In this document: positions 53,688 to 63,332 of the stretch, piece after piece
How the letters are laid out: each line of letters opens with the position of its first letter
Position numbering within the stretch: position 1 is the first letter of the stretch
Origin: CAZWVI01 sp964637165
GTDB lineage: Bacteria; Planctomycetota; UBA1135
Length of the DNA: 64,000 bases
Direction of reading: 5' to 3'
Assembly: GCA_964637165.1 (NCBI GenBank)
Contig: CAZWVI010000001.1
Location: 1-64,000 of the forward strand
Notes under the pieces: model-generated
Databases searched by the model: none
What the model saw: only the letters and a program-made list of their open reading frames with translations
What the model was told of the DNA's origin: nothing
Position numbers and translations under genes: made by a program

Positions 53688-55158
53688 CGGCACGGATAAT
53701 TGCCGATTGATCTACTTCATCTTGGTCGGCTAAATCCGCAATCGTGCGTGCGACGCGCAAGCATCGCAGACTCGCTCGACCGCTGAATAATAATCTGTCG
53801 GCGGCATCTCGTAGACGTGTTTGAGCCGTAGCTTGAACTCCGCTCTCGAGTAACTGTTTTAAACTCATATCCGAAGCCGGGCCAGGTAAGCCGGCCGCAA
53901 TTCTCTTGTCATGAATGATGAGCGCAGATTTGATTCTTGATAAGGCTGCCGCTTGTAGTGGTGGAGTCGGTTTTGCATAGAGCACTTCGGGGTTTATTGG
54001 ACCCATCTCTACAAACAAGTCAAAGCGGTCAAGCAGAGGTCCGCTGGTTCGGTTTAAGTAACGATGCGCGGCGAGACTTGTACATTTACAACCAATCTTT
54101 GGGTGAGTCGCAAAACCACAAGGACATGGATTGCGCGCGGCAATCAACAAGATGTTAGCCGGAAATCGAGCCACTGAACTTGCTCGTTGAAGACGCACTT
54201 CACGATCTTCAAGGGGTTGTCTAAGCCCTTCCAAAATAGGTCGGGCAAACTCAGGTAATTCGTCTAAAAACAGCACCCCGTTGTGCGCTCGTGAAAGTTC
54301 CCCAGGCCTTAACGGGGAACCACCGCCAAGAATGCCTTGGGCGGAGGTGCTTGAATGTGGTGCCCGAAAAGGTGCCATGCGCGGCAACTTGGGGACTTGT
54401 CCGAGGCAAGCTTCAACCTGAGCGACAGCTAATGCTTGATCATGACGCAATAACGGCAATAGGCCACGAACTCTTTTGGCCAATAGACTTTTTCCAGTGC
54501 CAGGAGGACCTTGCAATAACAAATGATGTCGTCCACACGCTGCAATTATTGCCGCTTCGCGCGCTTGTTCCTGGCCACGAACATCCTCAAGTAATATGTC
54601 GCTATTGTTTGTTGTTAAGAAATCACTTTGACTACTTATCCACTCACTGGTCAGTGGGTTTTCAATTATGCGAATGGCACTAGCGAGGTCGCTGGCGGGG
54701 TAGGCCTTTATCCCCGGCGCTAGAGCTGCTTCGGGGGCACTTTCTGGAGCGGTAATAATTCCGCGAAAATCTTCCGCGGCGGCCATTGCCGCCAAGAGGG
54801 TGCCGCGCGCCGGTGGGCGAATTTCTCCATTGAGGCCAAGCTCTCCCAAACACAACCACTTCCCTTTGGGGCATTCAGTTTGCTCGCTCGAAATAATTAA
54901 AGAAATGGCCAGTGCCAAGTCTTGAGGCATTCCGCCCTTGCGCAATTCGGCAGGTGCCAAGTTAAACAATATTTTCCCTTTGGGGAATTTGAATCCCTGA
55001 CTGGCCAATGCTGAGGGTAAACGGTCACGCGCCTCACGCGTGACATTGTCTACCATGCCAACCACAATTGTCCTATTCAAGCCGCGACCCAACAGGGTTT
55101 CGACTTTTACAAGCTCAGCATTGCCGTTAATGATTGATGCTCCATAAATGAAGTCCAT
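53650..55158 (-). CDS. yifB: YifB/ComM family Mg-chelatase-like ATPase
   Basis: A 502 aa protein. N-terminal chelatase I-type domain, AAA+ core with G-P-P-G-T-G-K-S (Walker A), R-A-H-N-G-V-L-F-L-D-E-L-P-E-F (Walker B) and the typical N-P-C-P-C-G...C-K-C cysteine loop. ComM relatives act in branch migration of incoming DNA during transformation. It is 18 bp downstream of comEC on the same strand. Confidence 0.92.
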   Translation of the reverse strand: MDFIYGASIINGNAELVKVETLLGRGLNRTIVVGMVDNVTREARDRLPSALASQGFKFPKGKILFNLAPAELRKGGMPQDLALAISLIISSEQTECPKGKWLCLGELGLNGEIRPPARGTLLAAMAAAEDFRGIITAPESAPEAALAPGIKAYPASDLASAIRIIENPLTSEWISSQSDFLTTNNSDILLEDVRGQEQAREAAIIAACGRHHLLLQGPPGTGKSLLAKRVRGLLPLLRHDQALAVAQVEACLGQVPKLPRMAPFRAPHSSTSAQGILGGGSPLRPGELSRAHNGVLFLDELPEFARPILEGLRQPLEDREVRLQRASSVARFPANILLIAARNPCPCGFATHPKIGCKCTSLAAHRYLNRTSGPLLDRFDLFVEMGPINPEVLYAKPTPPLQAAALSRIKSALIIHDKRIAAGLPGPASDMSLKQLLESGVQATAQTRLRDAADRLLFSGRASLRCLRVARTIADLADQDEVDQSAIIRAVSFRPPLGNATT

Positions 55159-55176
55159 GCATATTTCACGGGTAGC

Positions 55177-57381
55177 TTAGTCTTTGCTTACGCAATGTTT
55201 TGGCCAGAACAAGACTCCATTCTGGGCAGTGGTGAATAAAGGGAGTTGGCGTTTTTCCACAAGTGGCCGAGCAGGTAAAGGTCGGTCGGCAAAACTGCAG
55301 GAGGCCCAAGTCACATCGGCATTACTGGCATCTAATAATTCCGGAAGTCCATCGCTACTAAGGCCATGATGGGGGAGCACTAAAGTTGTATGCATACTTT
55401 TGCCACTACCAGCAGGGGTCGCTTCGATTTTCTTTGCCAGCCACCGCAGCGCCGGTCCTTCTTGGTCGCCGGTCACAATAAGTCGCTCATTATTCCAATT
55501 CAGCTCTAATGCTTGACCTCCGGCATTTCCGTGCGCATCGGCGCTGACTGGTGCATTAAAAATTTTGCCCTCTATTGGTGTTAGGCCAGTTAACGCCAAA
55601 CTGCCACCGACTGGCGCACCGATAAAAGCACTTGCCCCAATCTGTTCTAATTGAGCCAACCCACTTAAATGATCGCTATCACCGTGGCTGGCAACTAAAG
55701 ACTGGGGCATCCGCCAACGTTTGCGGGCCAGTACTGGTAATAGTTTTTTTCTAATTAATGTTGTTGGCGGAATATGTCGACTGCCAAAATCAAATAATAA
55801 ACTTTCCTTGGGCCCGGCCACGATTACCGCCAAGCCGTGACCGACCGGAAGCATCGCCACCCCAGCTGAACTAACTGGCGGAAATATTAAGCCCCAAGCA
55901 AGTGGCAGCATGACTAAGACCACAATTAATTTCACTTGCGCTTTATTTAATCCCAATAATAAAAGTGCAAGCCACGAAAAACTGGCCAATCGCCACCACT
56001 CAACTTCAGGAATAAATAATGGACTGCCAGCTAAGCCGTCAAGTTTAATCAACAGCCAGTTTTCGATTGCACCCAAATTGTTTAAGCAAGCTGAAATTAG
56101 TTTACAGCAAAAATCTTGGAACTCACCAAGTAGGCCACTACTAAATTTAGGAATTGCTGCTAACCAAGAAAGGATTAAACGAAATGGAAGGAGTAGTCCT
56201 AAGAATGGAGTAAGTAAGACCGACCACGGTTCAATACTTCCCTGCAAGGCATGAAGCCAAGGCGCTGTCGCCAATGATGCGGCCAATGATGCTTTCCATA
56301 TTGTGGAAAAAACGTTCGACCGCTGCTGCTGATTAGATGTCAATAACGCAGCTTTAGGGCGATTTGCCCACAGGAGACCGGCCGTAGCTGAGTAACTTAA
56401 AACTAAGCCTAAATCACCAAGGCGGGGTGGAATGAGCAGGCATTCGCACCATAAGGCCATTGCCCATAAATTGAAACTTGAACAGTTGCGGCCAGTTGCG
56501 CGAATCATATCGCGTAAACAAATAACACTGAATGCGCGCACTACGGCCGGTCTAAACCCGGCGGCAAGGGCCGCGACCGCCAGCGCTAGCAATCGAATCC
56601 AACGAAGCTTCTTTGGTAAGAAAAGTAATAATTTTTTTAACAATAAGTCTAAACACCAAAGATGCATTCCTGAAACGGCCAGCAAGTGGAGTAGCCCAAG
56701 TGCACGATAGTGGTCGTAGCGTTCTAGTGGAACAGTATCCCTTTCGCCAAGCACCAGTGCCCGTGCAAGACCGGCTTCGGCGGGGTCTAAAACGACATCG
56801 AGGCGATCGCGTAGTGCCTGACGAAATTTCGACAACCAACCGATTTTATTAATAGGGCTTGGCTGCTTAGTCGGTAAAGTAATTAAATCCTGGACAAAAA
56901 ATCCAGTGGAAGTGGCGTAGAAATTTCCCAACGCTGAAACCGGTCCGAGTTTTGGTCGTTCTTGCGCCGAAAAAAACAACTCGGCCAAGGGAGTCTTAAT
57001 AGTGCCTCGCCATTGTTGGTCATGGTCCCAGCGTACGTCGCGCACCTCGCCTTCAATTGCTATACACTGTTGTTGGTATTGCAGTTGATTGGAAGCACGG
57101 TAAGTACGCAATTTGGCGAGGCAAAGGACTTCAATCCCCATTAATAAAACGATCGCAAATTTTAATTTATTTGATTTGTGATGGTTGAGTTGCCAAATAA
57201 TTAAGGGCAGCAAAATCGCGCTAAAAATCCAACAACCGATGGTCAGCGCCGACTCGCTTGAGCTTCCCTGGTTTAAGCCGCCGCTGGAGTTGAGACAGGT
57301 CCAAAACCCAGTAGCTAGCACAAACGAGAGCGCACCAATTACCGACAAATTGGGCCCCTGTTTAGGCTGTCGGGAGTTCAT
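55177..57381 (-). CDS. comEC: ComEC/Rec2 DNA-uptake channel protein
   Basis: A 734 aa membrane protein from the Met at the complement of 57379-57381; a 24-residue in-frame extension would cross the coaD start and is rejected. N-terminal OB-like domain, central Competence domain with G-L-L-H-L-L-A-V-S-G-M-H-L, and many hydrophobic helices. The C-terminal metallo-beta-lactamase-like domain carries S-H-G-D-S-D-H-L-S-G and T-L-V-L-P-H-H-G. Transports single-stranded DNA across the inner membrane in competent bacteria. Paired with yifB. Confidence 0.9.
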   Translation of the reverse strand: MNSRQPKQGPNLSVIGALSFVLATGFWTCLNSSGGLNQGSSSESALTIGCWIFSAILLPLIIWQLNHHKSNKLKFAIVLLMGIEVLCLAKLRTYRASNQLQYQQQCIAIEGEVRDVRWDHDQQWRGTIKTPLAELFFSAQERPKLGPVSALGNFYATSTGFFVQDLITLPTKQPSPINKIGWLSKFRQALRDRLDVVLDPAEAGLARALVLGERDTVPLERYDHYRALGLLHLLAVSGMHLWCLDLLLKKLLLFLPKKLRWIRLLALAVAALAAGFRPAVVRAFSVICLRDMIRATGRNCSSFNLWAMALWCECLLIPPRLGDLGLVLSYSATAGLLWANRPKAALLTSNQQQRSNVFSTIWKASLAASLATAPWLHALQGSIEPWSVLLTPFLGLLLPFRLILSWLAAIPKFSSGLLGEFQDFCCKLISACLNNLGAIENWLLIKLDGLAGSPLFIPEVEWWRLASFSWLALLLLGLNKAQVKLIVVLVMLPLAWGLIFPPVSSAGVAMLPVGHGLAVIVAGPKESLLFDFGSRHIPPTTLIRKKLLPVLARKRWRMPQSLVASHGDSDHLSGLAQLEQIGASAFIGAPVGGSLALTGLTPIEGKIFNAPVSADAHGNAGGQALELNWNNERLIVTGDQEGPALRWLAKKIEATPAGSGKSMHTTLVLPHHGLSSDGLPELLDASNADVTWASCSFADRPLPARPLVEKRQLPLFTTAQNGVLFWPKHCVSKD

Positions 57382-57428
57382 ATGAATCAGACGTGGGCAA
57401 GAGTTGCTGATTACACTAAACTTTGCGC

Positions 57429-57926
57429 ATGGGAAGTAATCATCCAGCAGCACTTTACCCAGGGACCTTTGACCCGGTTACCCGTGGGCATCTTGACTTA
57501 ATTCGTCGCGGCCTCGATTTGTTTGGAAGCTTGCAGGTCGCAGTGGCAACCAACGATTCCAAGAAGCCACTATTCTCGACCGAGGAGCGGGTGCAAATGC
57601 TTCAAGACGAGACCGCTGATTTGGAGGGTGTCACCGTGCTCAGTTTTCGTGGTCTGGTCGTTGACCATTGTCGTCAACATCAAATTCCAGTAATCCTGCG
57701 CGGTGTGCGGACCATTTCAGATTTTGAATATGAATACCAAATGGCCTTAACCAACCGCGCGCTCGAGGATCAGATTGAAACTGTATTCGTCATGCCCTCA
57801 GAAGAATATTCTTTTGTTTCTTCCAGGTTAATAAAAGAAGTTTATGCGGCCGGCGGCGACTTGAGTCGCTTTCTTAGCCCGCAAGTTCGCAGTGCTCTAG
57901 TCGACCGATTAGCCGAGAAAAAATAA
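57429..57926 (+). CDS. coaD: Phosphopantetheine adenylyltransferase
   Basis: Penultimate step of coenzyme A synthesis. 165 aa from ATG 57429; an in-frame TTG two codons earlier is less likely. Nucleotidyltransferase motifs: A-L-Y-P-G-T-F-D-P-V-T-R-G-H (H-x-G-H type) and the C-terminal I-S-S-R-type block read here S-F-V-S-S-R-L-I-K-E-V. V-I-L-R-G-V-R-T-I-S-D-F-E-Y-E-Y-Q is also typical. Divergent from comEC with 47 bp between starts. Confidence 0.95.
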   Translation: MGSNHPAALYPGTFDPVTRGHLDLIRRGLDLFGSLQVAVATNDSKKPLFSTEERVQMLQDETADLEGVTVLSFRGLVVDHCRQHQIPVILRGVRTISDFEYEYQMALTNRALEDQIETVFVMPSEEYSFVSSRLIKEVYAAGGDLSRFLSPQVRSALVDRLAEKK

Positions 57927-57930
57927 TCAC

Positions 57931-58308
57931 ATGAAATTCATCTCTACTGAAAAAGCACCCGCGGCAATAGGCCCTTACAGTCAAGCTGTTAGTGCAAATG
58001 GTCTGCTGTTTACTTCCGGGCAAATTGCCTTGACTGCTGAAGGAGCATTACTTGAAGGTGATGTTTCCGCGCAGACCGATCAAGTGTTTGCCAACCTGTT
58101 AGCCGTTCTGGAAGCAGCTGCTTGTTCGCCATCCGATGTGATTAAGTGCACGGTTTTCTTGCAAGACCTTGGTGATTTTGCTGTGGTTAACGAAATATAT
58201 GCCGAGTGGTTTGGCCAACATCGTCCTGCGCGAGCTTGCGTAGAAGTCGCTGGATTGCCGAAAGGGGTTGCTGTTGAAATTGAAGCAATCGCTCAAATCC
58301 CCAGTTAG
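57931..58308 (+). CDS. ridA: RidA family enamine/imine deaminase
   Basis: A 125 aa protein. Hallmarks: G-P-Y-S-Q-A-V near the start, L-F-T-S-G-Q-I, V-I-K-C-T-V-F-L-Q-D and the catalytic Arg in R-P-A-R-A-C-V-E-V-A-G-L-P-K-G-V-A-V-E-I-E-A-I-A. Clears reactive 2-aminoacrylate. Starts 4 bp after coaD. Its stop is 2 bp from the convergent oppC stop. Confidence 0.93.
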   Translation: MKFISTEKAPAAIGPYSQAVSANGLLFTSGQIALTAEGALLEGDVSAQTDQVFANLLAVLEAAACSPSDVIKCTVFLQDLGDFAVVNEIYAEWFGQHRPARACVEVAGLPKGVAVEIEAIAQIPS

Positions 58309-58310
58309 AG

Positions 58311-59162
58311 TTATTCCTTAGCGTTTGCTAGGCCCCAACGCTGGCGTAAGTAATCGGCAATTAGGTTTAGTGAAAGGAGCGTTGCAGCTAATGCTACTGA
58401 CGGAAAAAATAGTAGCCACCAGCAATCAACTAAAGGGTTTAATGCCGCCAGGCCGTCGGCGGCCAGGAGTCCCCAAGAAACAGCGGGTGGCTCAACGCCT
58501 AAGCCAAGGAAACTAAGGAAAGCTTCCATGAGAATAACTCGGGGCAATGTTAAGCCAAACATGATTAGTAATGATGGCGCCATATTCGGAAGTAGGTGGC
58601 GAATGATTATGCGTAGCGTCGATGCGCCACTACTTTCAGCGGCTAAAACGAAGGGTGCTGATTGCAACCGTAGGGCCTCGGCACGCGCAACTCTTGAGCT
58701 TGGCACCCAGAAAAGTAAACCGATGGCTAGATAGAAAATATGGATCCGACCGATTCCGACTTCTGCTAATTCGCTGCGGTATTCACCAAGCACTGAAAGT
58801 AGAAACAGAACGACGACTACCATTGGTAGTGATTCAAGCCCGTCGGCGATGCGCATCATGGTGCGTCCGAGGCGGCGATTGCGTAATCCAGCAAATGCCC
58901 CGTAGGGCACCCCAATCAGCAATGCGATTAAACTTCCGAAAAGTCCTACGCTCAATGAAATTCGCCCACCGTGAATTAGCCTAGACAAAATGTCGCGACC
59001 CTTGGAATCACTTCCCAATAGAAAATCACCAGAAAAACTTGGTGCAGTTAAGGATGCATCAAGATTGATGTTTGATGGTGGTTGAAAATTTAACCATGGA
59101 GCCAACCAACTAAGGGCGCTGATTCCGAGCAGGAAGGTCAATGCAAGTTTAGGTGTCTTCAT
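58311..59162 (-). CDS. oppC: Oligopeptide/dipeptide ABC transporter permease, OppC-like
   Basis: A 283 aa inner-membrane permease with about six helices. N-terminal half contains L-L-G-S-D-S-K-G-R-D-I-L-S-R-L-I-H-G-G-R-I-S-L, the DppC/OppC hallmark. The EAA-like loop E-A-L-R-L-Q-S-A-P-F-V-L-A-A-E-S-S-G-A contacts the ATPase. Its start overlaps the oppB stop by one base. Confidence 0.93.
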   Translation of the reverse strand: MKTPKLALTFLLGISALSWLAPWLNFQPPSNINLDASLTAPSFSGDFLLGSDSKGRDILSRLIHGGRISLSVGLFGSLIALLIGVPYGAFAGLRNRRLGRTMMRIADGLESLPMVVVVLFLLSVLGEYRSELAEVGIGRIHIFYLAIGLLFWVPSSRVARAEALRLQSAPFVLAAESSGASTLRIIIRHLLPNMAPSLLIMFGLTLPRVILMEAFLSFLGLGVEPPAVSWGLLAADGLAALNPLVDCWWLLFFPSVALAATLLSLNLIADYLRQRWGLANAKE

Positions 59163-60076
59163 TACAGAGACTCGACTTGTGGGTCTAATTTGCTCAGCGC
59201 GATATCACCAAATAAAACCGATGTTCCGAGAATGGCGGTGTAACAAACAGTAACCCCTAGGGCTAATGTGTAATCGCGATTTAGGGCGGCTTGAATGAAG
59301 TGGGTGCCAAGTCCGGGGAGTGCAAATACTTGTTCAATGACTAATGAGCCAGTTAGTACCCCGGCCGCGGCTGGACCAAGGTAGGCGACCACTGGTAAAA
59401 GTGCTCGGCGTAAAATGTGGCGCCGCATAATTGTTCTGGAAGGGACCCCACGAGCAGTTGCCGCGTGCACCGGTGGAGATTCAAGTGCTTCAAGTGCAGC
59501 GTTGCGGCTGAGGCGTGCTAAAGATGCCGCGAAGGGTAGGCCGAGGGCCAGAATCGGCATGATTAAGTTTTGCCAATTGCCCAAGCCAGCCGGTGGTAGC
59601 CACTTCAGTGAAAAGGAAAATAACACTAGCAAAAGTCCGGCAATTACAAAATTAGGAATAGAAAGAACTAACCCTGCAATCATTTGAAGAAGATTGTCAG
59701 TGAATTTCTGGTGGCGTTTAGCAGCCCAAAGTCCGGCGGGAATTCCAAGCATGAGTGCTAGACAGAGAGCGCCAATTCCTAATAGCAATGAAATTGGTAA
59801 GGCTTCACTGATAATGTCCTCTACTTGATACCCGCGGTAGCGCATTGATGGACCAAACTTAAACTGGCTAAGATTTTTTAATGAGCGCCAGTATTGCAAG
59901 GGTAGTGATTCGTCGAGATGAAATTCCGCCTGCAATGCTTGTTCAACTTCAGGAGCCAGCTCGCGGTCGGCATCAAATGGACCGCCACGGGCACCGCGTA
60001 TCATTAAAAAAGTCAGTGCATGAACCGCAAGTATTACAAGCGCCCAATTAATTAAACGCGGTAATAATTTATTCAT
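59162..60076 (-). CDS. oppB: Oligopeptide/dipeptide ABC transporter permease, OppB-like
   Basis: A 304 aa permease with about six helices. Typical R-G-A-R-G-G-P-F-D near the start, and the EAA-like loop in A-R-G-V-P-S-R-T-I-M-R-R-H-I-L-R-R-A-L-L. G-S-L-V-I-E-Q-V-F-A-L-P-G-L-G follows near the end. Overlaps oppA by 8 bp. Confidence 0.93.
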   Translation of the reverse strand: MNKLLPRLINWALVILAVHALTFLMIRGARGGPFDADRELAPEVEQALQAEFHLDESLPLQYWRSLKNLSQFKFGPSMRYRGYQVEDIISEALPISLLLGIGALCLALMLGIPAGLWAAKRHQKFTDNLLQMIAGLVLSIPNFVIAGLLLVLFSFSLKWLPPAGLGNWQNLIMPILALGLPFAASLARLSRNAALEALESPPVHAATARGVPSRTIMRRHILRRALLPVVAYLGPAAAGVLTGSLVIEQVFALPGLGTHFIQAALNRDYTLALGVTVCYTAILGTSVLFGDIALSKLDPQVESL

Positions 60077-61601
60077 CTTGGGTTAGCCAACTGAGGGTGC
60101 TCCAATCAATGCGGCCAATTAAATTGCGTTCAAAGCCCTTGAGGCGGGTGCTGACTAACTCACGATTTGAATAAAAGAATAAAGGCAATATGGGGGCAGC
60201 GTCTAGAAGTAGCAACTCGGCCTCTTTACATAACTGCATACGGCTTTTTTGGTCGTTGCTGTTTTGAATTTTGGCTAGCAATTGGTCATATGCTGGAGAG
60301 TTCCAACCAGTGCGATTGTTTTTACTTTTGGAATGAAAAATGTTTAAAAAGGTGCTGGGGTCTAAATAATCACCAATCCATGATGAACGTGATACTTGAT
60401 AATCAAGTTGGCGCTGAGCATCGATAAAAACCTTCCATTCTTGGTTGTAGAGGCGTGAGCTGACTTCCAAGTTTTGCGCCCACTGGGCCTGAACCGCTTC
60501 GGCGACATCACGGTGTAATTCGGCCGAATTGAAGTGAATTTCAATACTTGGCAGAGGGTTCTCGGCATCGTAACCAGCTTCTATTAATAATTGTTTAGCG
60601 CGGGATAGATTGAATCCAGCTAAGTGGGGTGGTTGATAGTTATCCAGAAATGGTGGGACAAAACTAAATGCTGGGCTTTGTCCGCTAGCGAGGGTTTTTG
60701 CCAGTTGCGTGCGGTCAATCGCAAGACTTAATGCTTGGCGTACCAGTGGGTCATTGGTTGGGCTTTTCTCAACGTTAAAACGATAAAAGTAAGTGGCAAA
60801 TGCGGGAGTAGGTTCGAATTCTTGAGGGTGACTTTGGAGAAGTCCATTGACGGCCAAAGCCGGGACGTCGGGAATCAGGTGAGCGTCGCCACTTAGGAAT
60901 AAATTTAGGGCAGTGAATTGGGATTCGACCACCATGAAGTCGATTGCTGGAAGCTTAACGGTTTTTGCCCGATAGTAGTGCGGGTTTGGGATTACCCGAA
61001 CTCGGTCACGCAGACGGTGGAAGGCGAGTTTGAAGGGACCACTGCTAATCTGGCCGGCGCCTTGTTGACCGTTAATCAGGCCGATTGGTAAAGGCGCAAG
61101 GGCGTACCAGGAACACATGCTGGCAAACCATGGGACTGGATTATTGAATTTGACCTCGAGTAGTTTGCCGTTGGCGCGCAGGCCGTCCGGAGCTAGGTCG
61201 TCCAGCCATTCCCGGTAGGGGGCACCGGTTTTGGGGGAACGCAGTCGCTTCCAAGACCGCACAAAGTCGGCGCTGGTGAGCGGTGAGCCGTCAGACCACT
61301 TCAGATCCTCGCGCAGGCTGAAGACCCATGAGCGGCCGCCGTCGGGGCTGTGGAAGGACTCCGCAAGTTCAGGCCGAGGGCTTAGGTCGATGGGGTCGAG
61401 AGATGTCAGGCCGGCGAAGAGTGCGCTAAGAACACGACCTTCGGGCGCGCCGCTGGCGATTTGCGGGTCAAGGCTGTGTACTTCGGAATTATTCGCCACC
61501 ACCAAAGTGCCAGGAGGGGCGGCTGGTGCAAAGCAGGCCGGGACGACTAGGCTCGCTAGCAACATCCAGCACGGTCTGGGCGGGCGATGAAGTAATCGCA
61601 T
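60069..61601 (-). CDS. oppA: Oligopeptide-binding lipoprotein, OppA-like (SBP family 5)
   Basis: A 510 aa periplasmic solute-binding protein tethered by lipid: S-L-V-V-P-A-C lipobox (C23). Family-5 features: H-S-L-D-P-Q, W-S-D-G-S-P-L-T-S-A-D-F-V-R-S-W-K-R and V-R-Q-A-L-S-L-A-I-D-R. First gene of a leftward oppABC set whose ATPases lie on the other strand, 40 bp away. Confidence 0.9.
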   Translation of the reverse strand: MRLLHRPPRPCWMLLASLVVPACFAPAAPPGTLVVANNSEVHSLDPQIASGAPEGRVLSALFAGLTSLDPIDLSPRPELAESFHSPDGGRSWVFSLREDLKWSDGSPLTSADFVRSWKRLRSPKTGAPYREWLDDLAPDGLRANGKLLEVKFNNPVPWFASMCSWYALAPLPIGLINGQQGAGQISSGPFKLAFHRLRDRVRVIPNPHYYRAKTVKLPAIDFMVVESQFTALNLFLSGDAHLIPDVPALAVNGLLQSHPQEFEPTPAFATYFYRFNVEKSPTNDPLVRQALSLAIDRTQLAKTLASGQSPAFSFVPPFLDNYQPPHLAGFNLSRAKQLLIEAGYDAENPLPSIEIHFNSAELHRDVAEAVQAQWAQNLEVSSRLYNQEWKVFIDAQRQLDYQVSRSSWIGDYLDPSTFLNIFHSKSKNNRTGWNSPAYDQLLAKIQNSNDQKSRMQLCKEAELLLLDAAPILPLFFYSNRELVSTRLKGFERNLIGRIDWSTLSWLTQDE

Positions 61602-61641
61602 TAGATGAAAGGATAACGAGGCGAAAGTCTAGAATCATAGG

Positions 61642-62445
61642 GTGAAGGAGCAACCCATACTCAGCATTCAGAATCTTGAGCTTCAGTCCACGGCTGGTAC
61701 CAGCCTGGTGGCGGGCGTTGATTTTGACATTGCGGCTGGCGAATGCTGGGGCTTATTAGGAATGAGCGGGTCGGGGAAGAGCTTGACAGCCGCGGCGATG
61801 ATTAATTTATTGCCACACGGGGTCGTTCAAACTTCTGGCGAACTTTATTTTTCCGGCGAAAAGGTGGCTTCTGAAGATGAGGCAGCTTGGTGTAAATTAC
61901 GTGGTCAACAGATTGGCTTTGTTTTTCAAGATCCAAGTACAGCCTTTAATCCAGTATTAAAAATTGGATTGCAAGTCGGAGAATCTATTGAAGTGCATTC
62001 ACCGCACCTAAGTTCTCAACAACGGCAAAGCCAAGTATTGGAATTGTTAGATGAAGTCGGTTTGGAAAATCCGATGGAAATTTATTCATCTTATGCGCAT
62101 CAATTGTCCGGTGGTATGTTGCAGCGCGCGATGATTGCCGCGGCAATTGCCGGAGGCCCCGATTTGCTAATTGCCGATGAGCCGACTACGGCTCTGGACT
62201 TAACCGTACAGGTCAAGATTTTACAGTTGATTAACAAGTTGGTTATGCGTCGCAAGATGGCGCTTTTGTGGATAAGTCATGATTTGTCGGTTGTGGCCCA
62301 AGTTTGTCAGCAGGTGGCAATAATGAATGCTGGCCGCATTGTTGAGCGGGGCCAGATTGGTGATGTTTTTGCTAAGCCAAAGACTGCATTTACTCGTGAA
62401 TTAATGGCTGCGGTTCCTGATTTTAAGTGGGGACAAGTTTCGTGA
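61642..62445 (+). CDS. oppD: Peptide ABC transporter ATPase, OppD-like
   Basis: A 267 aa ATPase, GTG start. Walker A G-M-S-G-S-G-K-S, signature L-S-G-G-M-L-Q-R, Walker B L-L-I-A-D-E-P-T-T-A-L-D, and the H loop W-I-S-H-D-L. Shorter than most OppD proteins because the C-terminal oligopeptide-type extension with its cysteines is missing. Starts 40 bp from the divergent oppA. Confidence 0.9.
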   Translation: MKEQPILSIQNLELQSTAGTSLVAGVDFDIAAGECWGLLGMSGSGKSLTAAAMINLLPHGVVQTSGELYFSGEKVASEDEAAWCKLRGQQIGFVFQDPSTAFNPVLKIGLQVGESIEVHSPHLSSQQRQSQVLELLDEVGLENPMEIYSSYAHQLSGGMLQRAMIAAAIAGGPDLLIADEPTTALDLTVQVKILQLINKLVMRRKMALLWISHDLSVVAQVCQQVAIMNAGRIVERGQIGDVFAKPKTAFTRELMAAVPDFKWGQVS

Positions 62446-63314
62446 TGGGTAAAACGACTTCAACTCCGCTCTTAGAGCTTGAAAAGTTTTCTGTTGTCTA
62501 TCCGCAGGAAAGATCGCTTACTGGCCGGGTAAGTCGTTGGTGTCAGGCCGTAAGTGGTATTGGTTTTCAGGTTCATCGCGGAGAAACTTTTGCATTGGTT
62601 GGTGAGTCTGGATGCGGGAAGAGTTCCACTGGTCGTGCACTATGTGGTTTGTCCGAGCATACCAAGGGCCATGCATGGTTTTGTCCGTCGGAGCAGCGCC
62701 TCGCCGCCTCGCCTAGTTTGGCTGAATTGATTGACAAGTTTGGTATTGGTGGTCGTGTTGATTTATTGAAACTTAATAAACAACAATGGCGCCCTTTGCG
62801 CCCATCAATATCCATGGTGTTTCAAGACAGTGCGACTGCCTTAAATCCTCGGTTGAGTATTGGTGACAGTGTCGCTGAACCGCTTGAGGTTAATAAGCGA
62901 GGAAGTTCGGCTGAGATAAAACGGCGGGTGGTTGAGTTGTTTGAATTGGTTGGTATTGATCCTCAGAGGAGCCACCAGCGGCCAGCAAATTTTTCAGGAG
63001 GCCAACGGCAACGGATTTGTATTGCTAGAGCAGTTGCCTTGAACCCCGAATTAATTATCTGTGATGAAATTGTCTCCGCCCTGGATGTGGTAGTGCAAAA
63101 GCAAATACTGCAATTGCTAGAGGATATTCAAAACAAGTTCGGAACAGCTCTCTTGTTTATCTCGCATGATTTAGCAGTTGTCAGCAATGTCGCCGAGCAG
63201 GTGGCGGTAATGCAAGGAGGTCAGTTGGTGGAAAAAGGGCCAGTTGCGAAGGTGTTTGGAAACCCGCAACACCGATGCACCCAAGAACTGATTAAGTCAA
63301 TCCCCAGACTCTGA
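62445..63314 (+). CDS. oppF: Peptide ABC transporter ATPase, OppF-like
   Basis: A 289 aa ATPase. ATG 62445 overlaps the oppD stop (TGATG) and is chosen over in-frame GTG codons upstream. Walker A G-E-S-G-C-G-K-S-S, signature F-S-G-G-Q-R-Q-R, Walker B L-I-I-C-D-E-I-V-S-A-L-D and F-I-S-H-D-L. Completes the transporter with oppD and the leftward oppABC genes. A short hairpin CCCCAG/CTGGGG (63302-63320) covers its stop codon. Confidence 0.92.
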   Translation: MGKTTSTPLLELEKFSVVYPQERSLTGRVSRWCQAVSGIGFQVHRGETFALVGESGCGKSSTGRALCGLSEHTKGHAWFCPSEQRLAASPSLAELIDKFGIGGRVDLLKLNKQQWRPLRPSISMVFQDSATALNPRLSIGDSVAEPLEVNKRGSSAEIKRRVVELFELVGIDPQRSHQRPANFSGGQRQRICIARAVALNPELIICDEIVSALDVVVQKQILQLLEDIQNKFGTALLFISHDLAVVSNVAEQVAVMQGGQLVEKGPVAKVFGNPQHRCTQELIKSIPRL

Positions 63315-63332
63315 CTGGGGTATCCTACGCTT

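Noticed and set aside
63302..63320. CCCCAG/CTGGGG hairpin at the oppF stop containing GACTCTGAC, similar to the REP arm
   Set aside because: The match is only nine bases, lies partly in coding DNA and lacks the paired arm; probably chance.
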